The position numbers and the translations under genes are program-made. The notes beneath the pieces were generated by a model. That model made no database searches. It saw nothing but the letters and a program-made list of their open reading frames with translations, and was not told where the DNA came from. 34,614 bases of DNA from a virus. Location of the stretch: positions 1-34,614 of IMG/VR virus record IMGVR_UViG_3300042691_032841; one strand, written 5' to 3'. Below, piece by piece: positions 7,380 to 16,504 of the stretch (positions are counted from its first letter, which is position 1; each line of letters starts with the position of its first letter).

Positions 7380-8039
7380 TTATGAGTTTACTTTTATAAT
7401 TGTTACAGGTATAGAAATTCTAGCACCAGAATCACGACCAACTACAACTAAAGTAGTATATAAAGATGTACTAGAACCAAATAATGTATTAACTGTAGTA
7501 GCAGTCAAGTTAATTGTAGTTCCTATAACAGTTTTACTTACATTAGTACCAATAGTTGTTGTAGAATTTAATGATGTTGCTTCTGGTGTATTAATTCCAA
7601 CGCCATTAAATGAACTCATTGTTCTTACATCACCTATAGTAGCTACATATCCCGATTGTTCAAAAGTTGAAGTAGCACCAAGATAATTTAATGTTTGAGG
7701 AGTTATTGCTAAAGAAGCTCCTTGCTTGATAGTGATTGCATTATATCCAAGATCTAGAACTGGTATTTTAGCTGTTCCTCTTGGAAGAGTTATTAGCTTA
7801 TACTTCATTATTTCCATATCGTTAGGATATGCTTGGATTATTGGCATTGCCTCAATAGCTTCGCCATAAAATGCAGATCCAGAAGGGTGGTTTGGATTAT
7901 AAAGAGTATAATCTATTTCATCATCAGCTAAACTAAATTGAGTAATTCTGAATGATCCATCATTTCTGGAAAGGAGTTCCCTTCCTTTTTTAGTAAGGAT
8001 AGCATCTACTACTACCGATGTGCTACTTAAATATGACAT
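7380..8039 (-). CDS. Conserved virion structural protein (219 aa)
   Basis: Begins MSYLSSTSVVVDAILTKKGR and continues ELLSRNDGSFRITQFSLADD, a highly recognisable N-terminus of structural proteins found in the baseplate/fibre region of T4-like marine phages. The L-T-K-K-G-R-E-L-L patch also occurs in other tail proteins that assemble on the baseplate. The C-terminal half is Ser/Thr-rich and beta-type (TSLNSTTTIGTNVSK). A candidate late promoter lies 15 nt upstream, so this gene may begin a separate late transcript for the fibre genes. Exact role unknown. Confidence 0.65.
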   Translation of the reverse strand: MSYLSSTSVVVDAILTKKGRELLSRNDGSFRITQFSLADDEIDYTLYNPNHPSGSAFYGEAIEAMPIIQAYPNDMEIMKYKLITLPRGTAKIPVLDLGYNAITIKQGASLAITPQTLNYLGATSTFEQSGYVATIGDVRTMSSFNGVGINTPEATSLNSTTTIGTNVSKTVIGTTINLTATTVNTLFGSSTSLYTTLVVVGRDSGARISIPVTIIKVNS

Positions 8040-8053
8040 ATAAAATGGGCTTT

Positions 8054-8064
8054 TAAATAAATAT
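8054..8064 (-). promoter_or_regulatory. Candidate late promoter (ATATTTATTTA) on the minus strand
   Basis: Read on the minus strand, ATATTTATTTA sits 14 nt before the ATG of the 219-aa structural gene, in the 28-nt gap after the 1410-aa gene. It matches the ATATTTAT core of the late motif; the 3' part (TTA rather than AGTA) is weaker. Confidence 0.35.
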
Positions 8065-8067
8065 GTG

Positions 8068-11000
8068 TTATTGGAAAATTATTGTATTTGTATCTGGGTC
8101 TATTAAATTCTGTTGTTTAAGAGCCTTTATAACATTTCCAGAATTGTCTCTAACCGGAGGGTCTATATATTGAGGAAATAGTATTCCATTTTCTAATATA
8201 TTAGAATCCTTAGGATTATATCTGAGCATTACGTTTGTTTCATCTGGGACATGCTTCCATACTATGTATCTACAGGCTCTATAAGGAGCTCCTGTAAAAG
8301 ATTCAGTAGCTACAGTTGATCCTGATGTAAATAGAGCTAAGTTAACTGATCTATCTAATTCTGCTAGTAATCTAGATCCAGATATATTAGTAATAGATCC
8401 TGTAATAGACACATTTTTTACTACATATTCCTCTAATTCAGTCCAACCTAATCTAGATGCAGAATCATAAAATGAAATTCTATCTCCTATCTCTAAACTG
8501 AAAGGCAGGATGACATCATTTAGTAAAGACCCAGTCCACGCTGGATCAGAATATGAATTAAATATAAATCCATTCTTATTATAGAAATATGATATTTCAC
8601 TATTAAATATAACTTGATTAGATTCAGATATAAAGTATAAACAAGGAGTTGATCCTGTTATAATACTTGTATAGTATGTAATTTCATTAGACGATGGGTT
8701 TTCTTCTGGTGGTGGTAATGCTTCTTCTGCAGTTATATTTGATATAAATGCAGGACAATCTCCTACACCTGGAGGTAATCCAAGAAAATTACGTACTTCT
8801 TCTGTATCACAACTACTAGCTAAATCTGATAAAATTAATATATTTTTAGTACTTCCACTAACATTAGGATTGTTAACTCTAATTGTAGGACTTATAGGAG
8901 ACCCACCACAAAATCCATTAGATTGCATATATGTTGTAACTGTCACACTAACATCATAAGGAACAGACTCTGATCCATTTTTATATATTGCACGTAATCT
9001 AGATGTGTAATTACTAGTACCCGCTCCATCATAACATGGTTCTGTTTGCGTTTCTGTACTTTCCCAAATTATAGACCAATTACTTATTTGTAAAACATCA
9101 TCTGTTGGTTGAACAGTACCCCCTGCAGGAACTGTAATTTTTTCTGGGATTAATAGAGTATAAGATTGTGTAACTTCACTAGATCCACTAATATTATGTA
9201 ATATAGGCAGATATCTAAATCCGCCTTCAAATATTTCAAGAGTGGGATTATTTACTAATTGTTGAGAGTATGGATTTTTTTCATCATATTCAAATAAAGA
9301 AACGTCTGCTGTTTGTCCTGATTTAAATATATTTTGTACTGCAAATATATTTTGATTTGTTTTAGTTAAATCCAAAACATTTTCATCATTATCAATTAAG
9401 TATTTTATCTGAGCATTAGATCTTCCAGGTAAATATATAGAAGCTCCATATATATCTAATAAATAAGCATATTGGTATTTTATCTTATCTATAGTTGCTG
9501 TTTTACCATATGAAATATCTCCTGGTGTATATACATTATATAAAGCGCTATTAATTATGGATCCATTATATCTAGGATATATAGATCTTTTTAGATTATA
9601 GTTATAATCTTGAACGTATGCATAAGGATCGTTAGGATTAGTATATGTAGCATAATTATCTATTTGAGAATTATTTATAGATTCAGTAACTATTCCATAG
9701 TTAACAGGTATAGTTTGATCAGCATTATAATCTAAATCCCAAAGTATTTGTGATCTTACAGATTGACTAACATTCTGATATAGTGCTCCTAATGAGTAAG
9801 TGACAAATAAAGAGCTAGAAGGAAGTTGAGATATTTCAAATTGAGGAAATTCTTGTCCATCAGTAGCGATTATAGTAGAACCGCTAAGTTCACCAGTATA
9901 TTTTTCTATGCCATTTGAACTTATAAATTGAACTGGCCCTATTGGAGATTGTACACTACCTGTAAATGAAGTAGACCCAATAACTGAACCGGCAGAGGAA
10001 CCAGATATAAATGCAGTATCAATAGATTGTGAATAGTCATTAAAACTCATACTAGGTTCATGTCTCTCATACTTATTTCTTTCTAGCATATGAGATTTAA
10101 CTATAATACCTGTAGATAGATTAGTTCTAGCAGGTACATAATCTTTAATCATTTTGAATAAAGAGTTATTATAAAACTTAATTAGTCTTATATATTCCCA
10201 AATGCTATTTTTCTGAGTATATGAACTAAAGTACGTATTTTTAAAATTATCTAAAGCGGTATAAGAAGATGAGTATTGGTATATTGGTGCTCCAATTAAT
10301 TGATCTATATCAAAATATCCTTCTGATGAAACTATATTATCATTAATAGTATCTGCAGGTGAAAATCCTACTTCAATATTAGTAGTATTAATTCTATTAA
10401 TATTTTGATAATATTGTATACTAGCTTCTGGATGCAATAATGAAGAAGATAGCGTTAAACTACCAGTAACATTACCTCCACTTCCTGTTACTATAGCTAC
10501 TTTATATTCAGAAGAATCTAAATCAAATACACCATCCACTGAATCTACTGGAGTTCCTCCAAATTCTCTAACGGTTAAAATACTATCAGGAATACCAAAA
10601 GTACTTATAAGAGCTTTAACACCTCTTTCAGTACCTTTACTTTTAAGTAGGTATGGTAAATTATGATAAAGTCTTTTATATAATTCTTGTTGAATTTCTT
10701 TTGCAGAAAGTGTAGTTAAACTTGAAGTAACATAATTTGTAATTAATTCAGAACCAGTAGGAGGAAGTAGTGATCCATCTGTATTAATTCCGAATAACGT
10801 ATAATACAGGTTATCTGATACGTTTGAGTTTGTATATAGTTGAATACCTAAGCCTCTCAGCGCGTCTCCAACAACGTCCAATGATATTCCTGTATCAGGA
10901 TTATTTGTAGCATTATATCTATTAGAAAGATCTTTATAGTATATCCAAATATTGTCAAAGTGTTGTCCAATCATATCCATAAAGGTAATGAAAGGTTGAT

Positions 11001-12300
11001 TATTTGAATCATCTAATAAGTACTGCGGTATAGAATTATGTAGTAAATCTTTATTAGTAGAATCATAATATGATGCACTAAATAATAGTGACTGCGTAGT
11101 AGCAGTTGGCACTGTGTTTACAGATCCTAAAAAATTACTAACTTGAGATGAAGTTACTGAATATAATTGATACGGTTGTGTTAAAGTAGACTTAGGCCAT
11201 GCCCAACTAGATGAATTAAAATATAAAAAATACTCGTATGTATCAAATTTTTCTATTATATTATTTATAGCCTGTTCACTAGAATCTATAGAATTATTAG
11301 CGTAAGTTATATTTCCTGATCCCCCAGCGACTAATGATTGGCTAACCTGTTGATTTTTATATTGCTCTATTAGTCCTACTTTATAAACAAAATTGTTTAC
11401 TCTTTCAACAGCACTTGAAAAATGTATAAAATTTTTAAAGTTAGTATAGTCTACATTTATTGCTACAGATCTATCTTGATAATAGCTTAATAATTTTTGA
11501 TATGAAGAACTTACAGGACTGGCTAATAAGTTATCATAATTATAGTATGGAGTAGTTTGCCCATTTTTATCATTTATTTGAACATTAAAATTAGGACCTC
11601 TTAATCTATTTATTTGATCTATATTTTCTGCTTCAACAGTAATAGATACATTAAAACTTACAGATTCTGCTACTTTATCTACTATCCATAATTGAGATTT
11701 TAAATCAAAATCTGCATCTAATGGTTCATATAATTTTATTAATAAATAAGATCCTTCTTCATCTTCAGTATATGCTACATTACTAGCTATTATAGTTTGA
11801 TTATTACCAAAATTTAAATAAAATACAGGATAATAATTTTTATTACTTATATAAGATTGATATTGAGAAAATCCATTTAAAATAGCATCATCGCTTATTG
11901 TTTGTGATGCTAATTTTAATTCTGTTCTTGTTGAAGATATTTCTTTAATCCAATAATATGTGCCAAATGCAGAATTAAATAGTTTTTTATAAAAATTATA
12001 TTGTATATTTAAATTACCTCTATAATATCCTCTATTCTTTAAATCTTTTTCAGGATCTAATGTTAATGTAGAATATGTATTATTTTTTGGGTTAGCTGTT
12101 AAATAAGGATAATAATCAAATGCATCATAATCAACTTGTAATAAATTATTATTTTCATCGTATATATATAGCTCTAAATAATCTTCTTCTGCTCCAAATT
12201 GACTATTTATAAAATTAGAAGTTACTAATTGTTTATCTAATGGATTTAGGTCTTGAGATTGAAATCCTTCTCCTGAATATGTTATATTAACTAATTCCAT
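8068..12300 (-). CDS. Giant baseplate/tail-fibre connector protein (1410 aa)
   Basis: The largest gene of the window. An N-terminal beta-rich part (1-430) leads to a helical core (about 430-620) with FITFMDMIGQHFDNIW, LRGLGIQLYTN, KRLYHNLPYLLKSKGTERG and ALISTFGIP. The L-L-K-x-K-G-T-x-x-G-x-x-x-L-x-x-x-F-G-I pattern is that of phage tail protein I (P2 gpI)-type proteins, which join the baseplate wedge to tail fibres. The C-terminal 750 residues are Ser/Thr/Tyr/Asn-rich beta structure, with possible Ig-like stretches near VTVTTYMQSNGFCGG. Its place after gp25 and gp6 corresponds to that of gp7-like wedge proteins. I infer the outer baseplate/fibre-anchoring subunit; homology to T4 gp7 itself is not established. 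Confidence 0.7.
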   Translation of the reverse strand: MELVNITYSGEGFQSQDLNPLDKQLVTSNFINSQFGAEEDYLELYIYDENNNLLQVDYDAFDYYPYLTANPKNNTYSTLTLDPEKDLKNRGYYRGNLNIQYNFYKKLFNSAFGTYYWIKEISSTRTELKLASQTISDDAILNGFSQYQSYISNKNYYPVFYLNFGNNQTIIASNVAYTEDEEGSYLLIKLYEPLDADFDLKSQLWIVDKVAESVSFNVSITVEAENIDQINRLRGPNFNVQINDKNGQTTPYYNYDNLLASPVSSSYQKLLSYYQDRSVAINVDYTNFKNFIHFSSAVERVNNFVYKVGLIEQYKNQQVSQSLVAGGSGNITYANNSIDSSEQAINNIIEKFDTYEYFLYFNSSSWAWPKSTLTQPYQLYSVTSSQVSNFLGSVNTVPTATTQSLLFSASYYDSTNKDLLHNSIPQYLLDDSNNQPFITFMDMIGQHFDNIWIYYKDLSNRYNATNNPDTGISLDVVGDALRGLGIQLYTNSNVSDNLYYTLFGINTDGSLLPPTGSELITNYVTSSLTTLSAKEIQQELYKRLYHNLPYLLKSKGTERGVKALISTFGIPDSILTVREFGGTPVDSVDGVFDLDSSEYKVAIVTGSGGNVTGSLTLSSSLLHPEASIQYYQNINRINTTNIEVGFSPADTINDNIVSSEGYFDIDQLIGAPIYQYSSSYTALDNFKNTYFSSYTQKNSIWEYIRLIKFYNNSLFKMIKDYVPARTNLSTGIIVKSHMLERNKYERHEPSMSFNDYSQSIDTAFISGSSAGSVIGSTSFTGSVQSPIGPVQFISSNGIEKYTGELSGSTIIATDGQEFPQFEISQLPSSSLFVTYSLGALYQNVSQSVRSQILWDLDYNADQTIPVNYGIVTESINNSQIDNYATYTNPNDPYAYVQDYNYNLKRSIYPRYNGSIINSALYNVYTPGDISYGKTATIDKIKYQYAYLLDIYGASIYLPGRSNAQIKYLIDNDENVLDLTKTNQNIFAVQNIFKSGQTADVSLFEYDEKNPYSQQLVNNPTLEIFEGGFRYLPILHNISGSSEVTQSYTLLIPEKITVPAGGTVQPTDDVLQISNWSIIWESTETQTEPCYDGAGTSNYTSRLRAIYKNGSESVPYDVSVTVTTYMQSNGFCGGSPISPTIRVNNPNVSGSTKNILILSDLASSCDTEEVRNFLGLPPGVGDCPAFISNITAEEALPPPEENPSSNEITYYTSIITGSTPCLYFISESNQVIFNSEISYFYNKNGFIFNSYSDPAWTGSLLNDVILPFSLEIGDRISFYDSASRLGWTELEEYVVKNVSITGSITNISGSRLLAELDRSVNLALFTSGSTVATESFTGAPYRACRYIVWKHVPDETNVMLRYNPKDSNILENGILFPQYIDPPVRDNSGNVIKALKQQNLIDPDTNTIIFQ

Positions 12301-12641
12301 TATATCACATTATTAATATTTGCAAACGATTGATTTATATCTAGAAGTTGTTGACGCAATGAATTTATTTCTTCTATTAATGCTTGTTTTTCAGCATCTA
12401 ATACAGAACCACCAATATATTGTTGACTTTTTTCTACTAAATATGTATGTGAATTAATTGATCCATCAACAGGTATAGTAAAAAATAATTGATCATAATA
12501 TTCAAAAAACTCATCTACTGTTATTTCATTATCGGGAGTTTCAACAATAGCCGGTTCTAATAATTCACTAAAATTAGTATCTATAGCCTTACTATATGTA
12601 TTAAGTCCATAAATTTCCTTAACCATTTCTACGTTCGCCAT
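12300..12641 (-). CDS. Small baseplate-operon protein with C-terminal coiled coil (113 aa)
   Basis: Acidic N-terminal half (MANVEMVKEIYGLNTYSKAI, then VETPDNEITVDEFFEYYDQLF) followed by a C-terminal heptad-like helix, EKQALIEEINSLRQQLLDIN (about 83-102). The coiled coil suggests an oligomeric structural or chaperone role. It shares its stop and start bases (TAATG type) with both neighbours, the DNRLRE-like protein and the 1410-aa connector, so production is tightly coupled to them. It may be an assembly partner of one of those large proteins. Function unknown. Confidence 0.65.
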   Translation of the reverse strand: MANVEMVKEIYGLNTYSKAIDTNFSELLEPAIVETPDNEITVDEFFEYYDQLFFTIPVDGSINSHTYLVEKSQQYIGGSVLDAEKQALIEEINSLRQQLLDINQSFANINNVI

Positions 12642-13747
12642 TATCTAGTAACTTTAAATATTAAGTTATTATCTGTTTCATAAGACTCACCATCAGATAA
12701 TATAGTTTTAATTAATATTTTATAATATCTTTCTGGTTCTAGTCCATTCATATATAAGTTAAAATAACTATTTATTCCATCACAACTAATCTTTGTATAC
12801 GTAGTGTCAAAATCTATTAATATGTCATTTGTTTTTACATCTTGTAAAGCCCAATAAGATGTTTGAGGAAGAGCTTTATTAGTAGTGTAAATAGATGAAG
12901 TTGTAAATGTTCTTACTGGATATTTATCTCTTGCATTTATATTAAATCTATATTTTCCTGTTCCGTATTTATACGTATCTAAATTATTTGATAAAGTAAT
13001 TACACTATCGGTACTATTAATTACAGAGAGACTTCCAGTAGAATATGAACTATCATCCCATTTTATTTCTAGTGTAGGAGGATAAATTGTATGTGTATCT
13101 ACTGAAAAAAAACTTAATCCTATATAACTGCCTGAGTTTTGTTCTATAATATTTGGATGTTTTATTAAAAATCCATAATTAGCATATGAACTACTAAACC
13201 AAGTATTAACTATAGAACTTACATCTACGTTTATATCCTTATTATCAGAATATCCGAATGATTGTGTAACAGATCCATTTGTCCAAGATCCACCGCCCGG
13301 AGTTAAATAATATGATCCATTTCCCCATTCATTAGAAGCTGTAGTAAACTGATTTGGACTATACCAACAAGCACCATTTCTAGTTTCTGGTAGATCTCCA
13401 AATTTACCAGTTCCCATTTGCCAAGATTGAGAAACTTGTCTTATTTCTAAACTATAAGATGTGTTTAAATTTTCAGCGGTAGCTAAATAAAGTCTTAAAT
13501 TAGTTTTCCAAGATCCTGTAGTAAAAGATTTTAGTATTGATATATCAGCATCGGAAAAAGATATAATTGCTCTTCTTAAATTATCTTGAAGTAAAGGTTC
13601 TGATGGTACTGGATCTACAAAATAATTAGAAGGATTATCTGAATTTTTAACTGATACTTCTAGTATTTCATCTAGGCCTGCATTAGCAGCAGGACTACTT
13701 GAATATAAAGTAGTATCAGAAGATGCAAATATTTTATATACGGCCAT
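12641..13747 (-). CDS. Baseplate protein with DNRLRE-like jelly-roll domain (368 aa)
   Basis: Residues about 1-225 follow the DNRLRE-type pattern: an N-terminal Y-x-S-S-x-x-x-N-x-G strand (SSSPAANAGLDE), RRAIISFSD, LRLYLATAE, then VSQSWQMGTGKFGDLPETR, a W-rich segment, VDVSSIVNTWF and NYGFLIKHP. These jelly-roll domains are found in secreted and phage surface proteins and often bind glycans. The remaining ~140 residues are another beta domain ending LIFKVTR. It stands between gp6 and the 1410-aa connector, so it is probably a wedge or fibre-base component that may touch the host surface. No direct T4 counterpart is claimed. Confidence 0.65.
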   Translation of the reverse strand: MAVYKIFASSDTTLYSSSPAANAGLDEILEVSVKNSDNPSNYFVDPVPSEPLLQDNLRRAIISFSDADISILKSFTTGSWKTNLRLYLATAENLNTSYSLEIRQVSQSWQMGTGKFGDLPETRNGACWYSPNQFTTASNEWGNGSYYLTPGGGSWTNGSVTQSFGYSDNKDINVDVSSIVNTWFSSSYANYGFLIKHPNIIEQNSGSYIGLSFFSVDTHTIYPPTLEIKWDDSSYSTGSLSVINSTDSVITLSNNLDTYKYGTGKYRFNINARDKYPVRTFTTSSIYTTNKALPQTSYWALQDVKTNDILIDFDTTYTKISCDGINSYFNLYMNGLEPERYYKILIKTILSDGESYETDNNLIFKVTR

Positions 13748-13761
13748 TTTTTATTTTTTTT

Positions 13762-15621
13762 TTACATTGTTACTACACGACCTTGAATATCTGTATTAGG
13801 ATACTTTACCTCAAATATAGAAGGATCTAAAGATGGATAAATTACTCCATTTAAACTACCTGCAGAAATATCATAAGAATATTTTGAATATCCATCAGCT
13901 TCACCTGATTTATTTATAATTCTTACATCTTTTACTGTTTGCACTCCTTCAACTACATCTAATAAAGAATAAATGTCTCCTAATATAATTGGTTCATTAA
14001 TTTGCCAATTATTTATATTAAAATAATCTTGTAAAGTTAATATACATCTAGCAATAACATCCTGACTTGTATAATTAGGTCTAATGATTATATCAAAATC
14101 ACAACCTATATTAATTATATATCCTGGTTTTATATTTATAGCATCTGTCATCATTCTATAATCTGACAAATACGTTTGTAAATTTTGTAATAATGCTGGT
14201 GATGGATTTGCTAAATGATTATTTAGATCAAGACCTAATACATAAAGACTTACTAGTACTTGATCTTTTTGACTAATATCACCTTGCATATAGTTATTAA
14301 ATGTAGCGTCATCTTTAGTTACATATGCCTTAGATATTTTACCATATTGAGGAGGCATACTTAAAGTTCTAGCCAAATAATCTTCTTGAGTTACAGCTCT
14401 ATATTGAGTTGGAAACTCTGCTGCAATATTCATTCTTAATTCATCAACAGTATCTCCATCACCTCCTCCTGATGCTGGATCAGTATTATTTACTACTATT
14501 GTATTTTGATAAGTAGTATTTCCAGATACTGTATAAGATACTATTTGTGTTAATTCATTACTTAATACATTTGATGCAGCTCCCCCTCCTACTAAATATT
14601 GAAATGAAATACTTGTATTTTTTGGTGCTAATCCATAAGTTTGTGTTGTAACAAAATTGGTAGGATCAAATGAACTAGATAAGGTGCTGAGACCGCCACC
14701 AGTTAAACCAACACTTACATTATTAGGATTCGGCAAAACAGCAGTATCTGCAACTGAATTTATTCCAGGACCAAATTCTATTTCTAAAGATCCATCAGCT
14801 CTAAATCTAGATGTAAACCTTCTAGGTACAGATAATTTCTGTATCATGTAAGGAACTTGATTTTGAAATTGATATAATGATGGATAATTAGCAGCAGTAT
14901 TTTCTACTGGTTTTAATATATAATCTTGTGCTAAATAAGGAACCTCATACCAAGTATTACCATCAGAATCTTTAGCTTCTAATATAGTAATAATAGAATT
15001 ATCTGATAGATTTACTGTTGCAAATCTTTGTGGAGAAGAAAAACTAAAAGTTTGAGTTTTTATTTGTCCTGATAATGCTTGTACAGTTTTTCTTAAAAGA
15101 TAAGATGTTGGAACATTACTACCATTTATAGTATATACTTCTACAGTAGTTGGATCCATTGAAGAAGATTCTGCAAAATTTACTTTTTGTGGAACATAAA
15201 ATAATATAGAACTGTTAACATTCGATTTAACTTGCATTCCTTGCTCTATAGTCATTGCATAAGTAAAATCAGGGGCAACATTTCCACCTCCAATACTAAC
15301 TGCTGGTATTTGTTGATACACTTCTAAGTTTACTATAGCTGCAGAAGTAACTTTAGGTCTATAACCTAACATGTAAGCTAATGTAAATAAATTACCTTTT
15401 TGTTTAGCGTACTGTAAAAATGTTTCTTGCAGTTGATTATCTAAATAGAATGAAAGTACATCCCCTACATAAGAAGCCATATCAATAAACATACTACCAG
15501 GTGAAGCCTGAGTAAAGTCATTGTATACAGTAGGATAATATGCTCTTGCATATTCTATTAAATCTGCTTTTAAAGAAGCAAAATCTTTGTTTAAGTATTT
15601 AATATCAACTTGGTTAGCCAT
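13762..15621 (-). CDS. Baseplate wedge protein, gp6/baseplate-J type (619 aa)
   Basis: The N-terminus is typical of T4 gp6-like proteins: KYLNKDFASLKADLIEYARA (8-27), then SPGSMFIDMASYVGDVLSFY (about 40-59), LDNQLQETFL and YMLGYRPK. The C-terminal half carries the baseplate-J pattern: GGGDGDTVDELRMNIAAEF, RAVTQEDYLARTL and the later VEGVQTVKDVRI. In T4, gp6 with gp7 and gp53 forms the wedge ring, with gp6 holding the wedges together. The gene comes directly after gp25 (3-nt spacing) as in many myoviruses. The length is near that of T4 gp6 (about 660 aa). Confidence 0.88.
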   Translation of the reverse strand: MANQVDIKYLNKDFASLKADLIEYARAYYPTVYNDFTQASPGSMFIDMASYVGDVLSFYLDNQLQETFLQYAKQKGNLFTLAYMLGYRPKVTSAAIVNLEVYQQIPAVSIGGGNVAPDFTYAMTIEQGMQVKSNVNSSILFYVPQKVNFAESSSMDPTTVEVYTINGSNVPTSYLLRKTVQALSGQIKTQTFSFSSPQRFATVNLSDNSIITILEAKDSDGNTWYEVPYLAQDYILKPVENTAANYPSLYQFQNQVPYMIQKLSVPRRFTSRFRADGSLEIEFGPGINSVADTAVLPNPNNVSVGLTGGGLSTLSSSFDPTNFVTTQTYGLAPKNTSISFQYLVGGGAASNVLSNELTQIVSYTVSGNTTYQNTIVVNNTDPASGGGDGDTVDELRMNIAAEFPTQYRAVTQEDYLARTLSMPPQYGKISKAYVTKDDATFNNYMQGDISQKDQVLVSLYVLGLDLNNHLANPSPALLQNLQTYLSDYRMMTDAINIKPGYIINIGCDFDIIIRPNYTSQDVIARCILTLQDYFNINNWQINEPIILGDIYSLLDVVEGVQTVKDVRIINKSGEADGYSKYSYDISAGSLNGVIYPSLDPSIFEVKYPNTDIQGRVVTM

Positions 15622-15623
15622 TT

Positions 15624-16037
15624 CTACATATTTTGTATAGTCAATATAACTGAATCATTTTCATTTGATCTTAATAGTCTATAACTAAATTTTATATTTA
15701 TTGAATTATAATCAGGACTTCCTATTATATCTAATGTAGTAACTTGAACTTGTGGAAATTGATTTTCCATTTGGGTTCTTATAGACTGTTTAATTTCTTC
15801 AAAAGAAACCTGATCTATTTGTTCAAATAATCTAGCTCTAAGACCAGCTCCAAAAGTTGGATTAAAAACTCTTTCTCTAGGATCAGTTAATAAAAAATTA
15901 ATTATATTATATTTTATTTGATCTTTTGTAGTATATACAGATGAAAATACATTTTCAGCATCAAAAGGTATTTTAACTCCAATTGCTGTTGAAGGTTTAA
16001 GATCTAAAGGTGATATTTGTTTTAAACCGTAAGCCAT
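15624..16037 (-). CDS. Baseplate wedge protein, gp25/GpW family (137 aa)
   Basis: Contains the family's hallmark DPRERVFNPTFGAGL (52-66), including the E-P-R/E-R loop region of gp25-like proteins, with a helix before it (KDQIKYNIINFLL) and after it (SFEEIKQSIRTQMENQF) and a final two-strand sheet (INIKFSYRL, SVILTIQN). gp25-like proteins bind the inner baseplate and are thought to prime sheath assembly and contraction. The length is normal for the family. Its ATG shares a base with the preceding stop, and gp6 follows at once. Confidence 0.92.
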   Translation of the reverse strand: MAYGLKQISPLDLKPSTAIGVKIPFDAENVFSSVYTTKDQIKYNIINFLLTDPRERVFNPTFGAGLRARLFEQIDQVSFEEIKQSIRTQMENQFPQVQVTTLDIIGSPDYNSINIKFSYRLLRSNENDSVILTIQNM

Positions 16038-16477
16038 TATATTTGTCCTTGTTCTTTAAGTTTTCCCATTAAAGCAGAAAAATCTGGTACTTCATTAATT
16101 TGAACAGCGTCTAAATTTGAGCTTGGTCTAGCAGTTCCTAGCATTCCTTCTACACTTCCTACTTTAACCTCTCTTGGTTGGAAGGCCAATCCTGGATGGA
16201 TATTATCAGAAGTCATATTAAAGTCTTCATTTAACATACTTTGAGCTGTATCATTTAAGAATGCTGCCATAGGATTATTTCCTGTAAACTTAACCGGTTT
16301 AGGAATAGCCGTGTTTAAAGTACCTGGTATTTTAGATTTTACCTGTTCATGTAAACTTTTTTTAGGATCTGTCATAGGGGTTTTTTTAACCTCACTTAAT
16401 AGTTTAGGAAGCTCTTCTTTAAGAACAGCCCTGAGTTCCTCTCTTATTAATTTTCTTAATTGGTCTATTTGTCCCAT
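16037..16477 (-). CDS. Small protein with N-terminal amphipathic helix (146 aa)
   Basis: N-terminal MGQIDQLRKLIREELRAVLK and the residues that follow (EELPKLLSEVKK) form a long charged helix with heptad-like leucines, then a Pro/Lys-rich, probably disordered middle and a C-terminal helix ending MGKLKEQGQI. It lies between the 682-aa tail protein and gp25, so a role as assembly chaperone or small baseplate factor is likely. Several I-R-E/L-L-S-E-type tripeptides are present, but the N-terminus is not of the MIKLxDIL type. Candidate late promoter immediately upstream. Confidence 0.6.
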   Translation of the reverse strand: MGQIDQLRKLIREELRAVLKEELPKLLSEVKKTPMTDPKKSLHEQVKSKIPGTLNTAIPKPVKFTGNNPMAAFLNDTAQSMLNEDFNMTSDNIHPGLAFQPREVKVGSVEGMLGTARPSSNLDAVQINEVPDFSALMGKLKEQGQI

Positions 16478-16479
16478 AT

Positions 16480-16490
16480 CTTATAAATAT
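16480..16490 (-). promoter_or_regulatory. Candidate late promoter (ATATTTATAAG) on the minus strand
   Basis: Read on the minus strand, ATATTTATAAG ends two bases before the ATG of the 146-aa gene, identical to the element before the 99-aa gene at 4119. It could start a transcript covering gp25, gp6 and the connector genes. Confidence 0.4.
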
Positions 16491-16504
16491 TATTTTTAGA
16501 GATT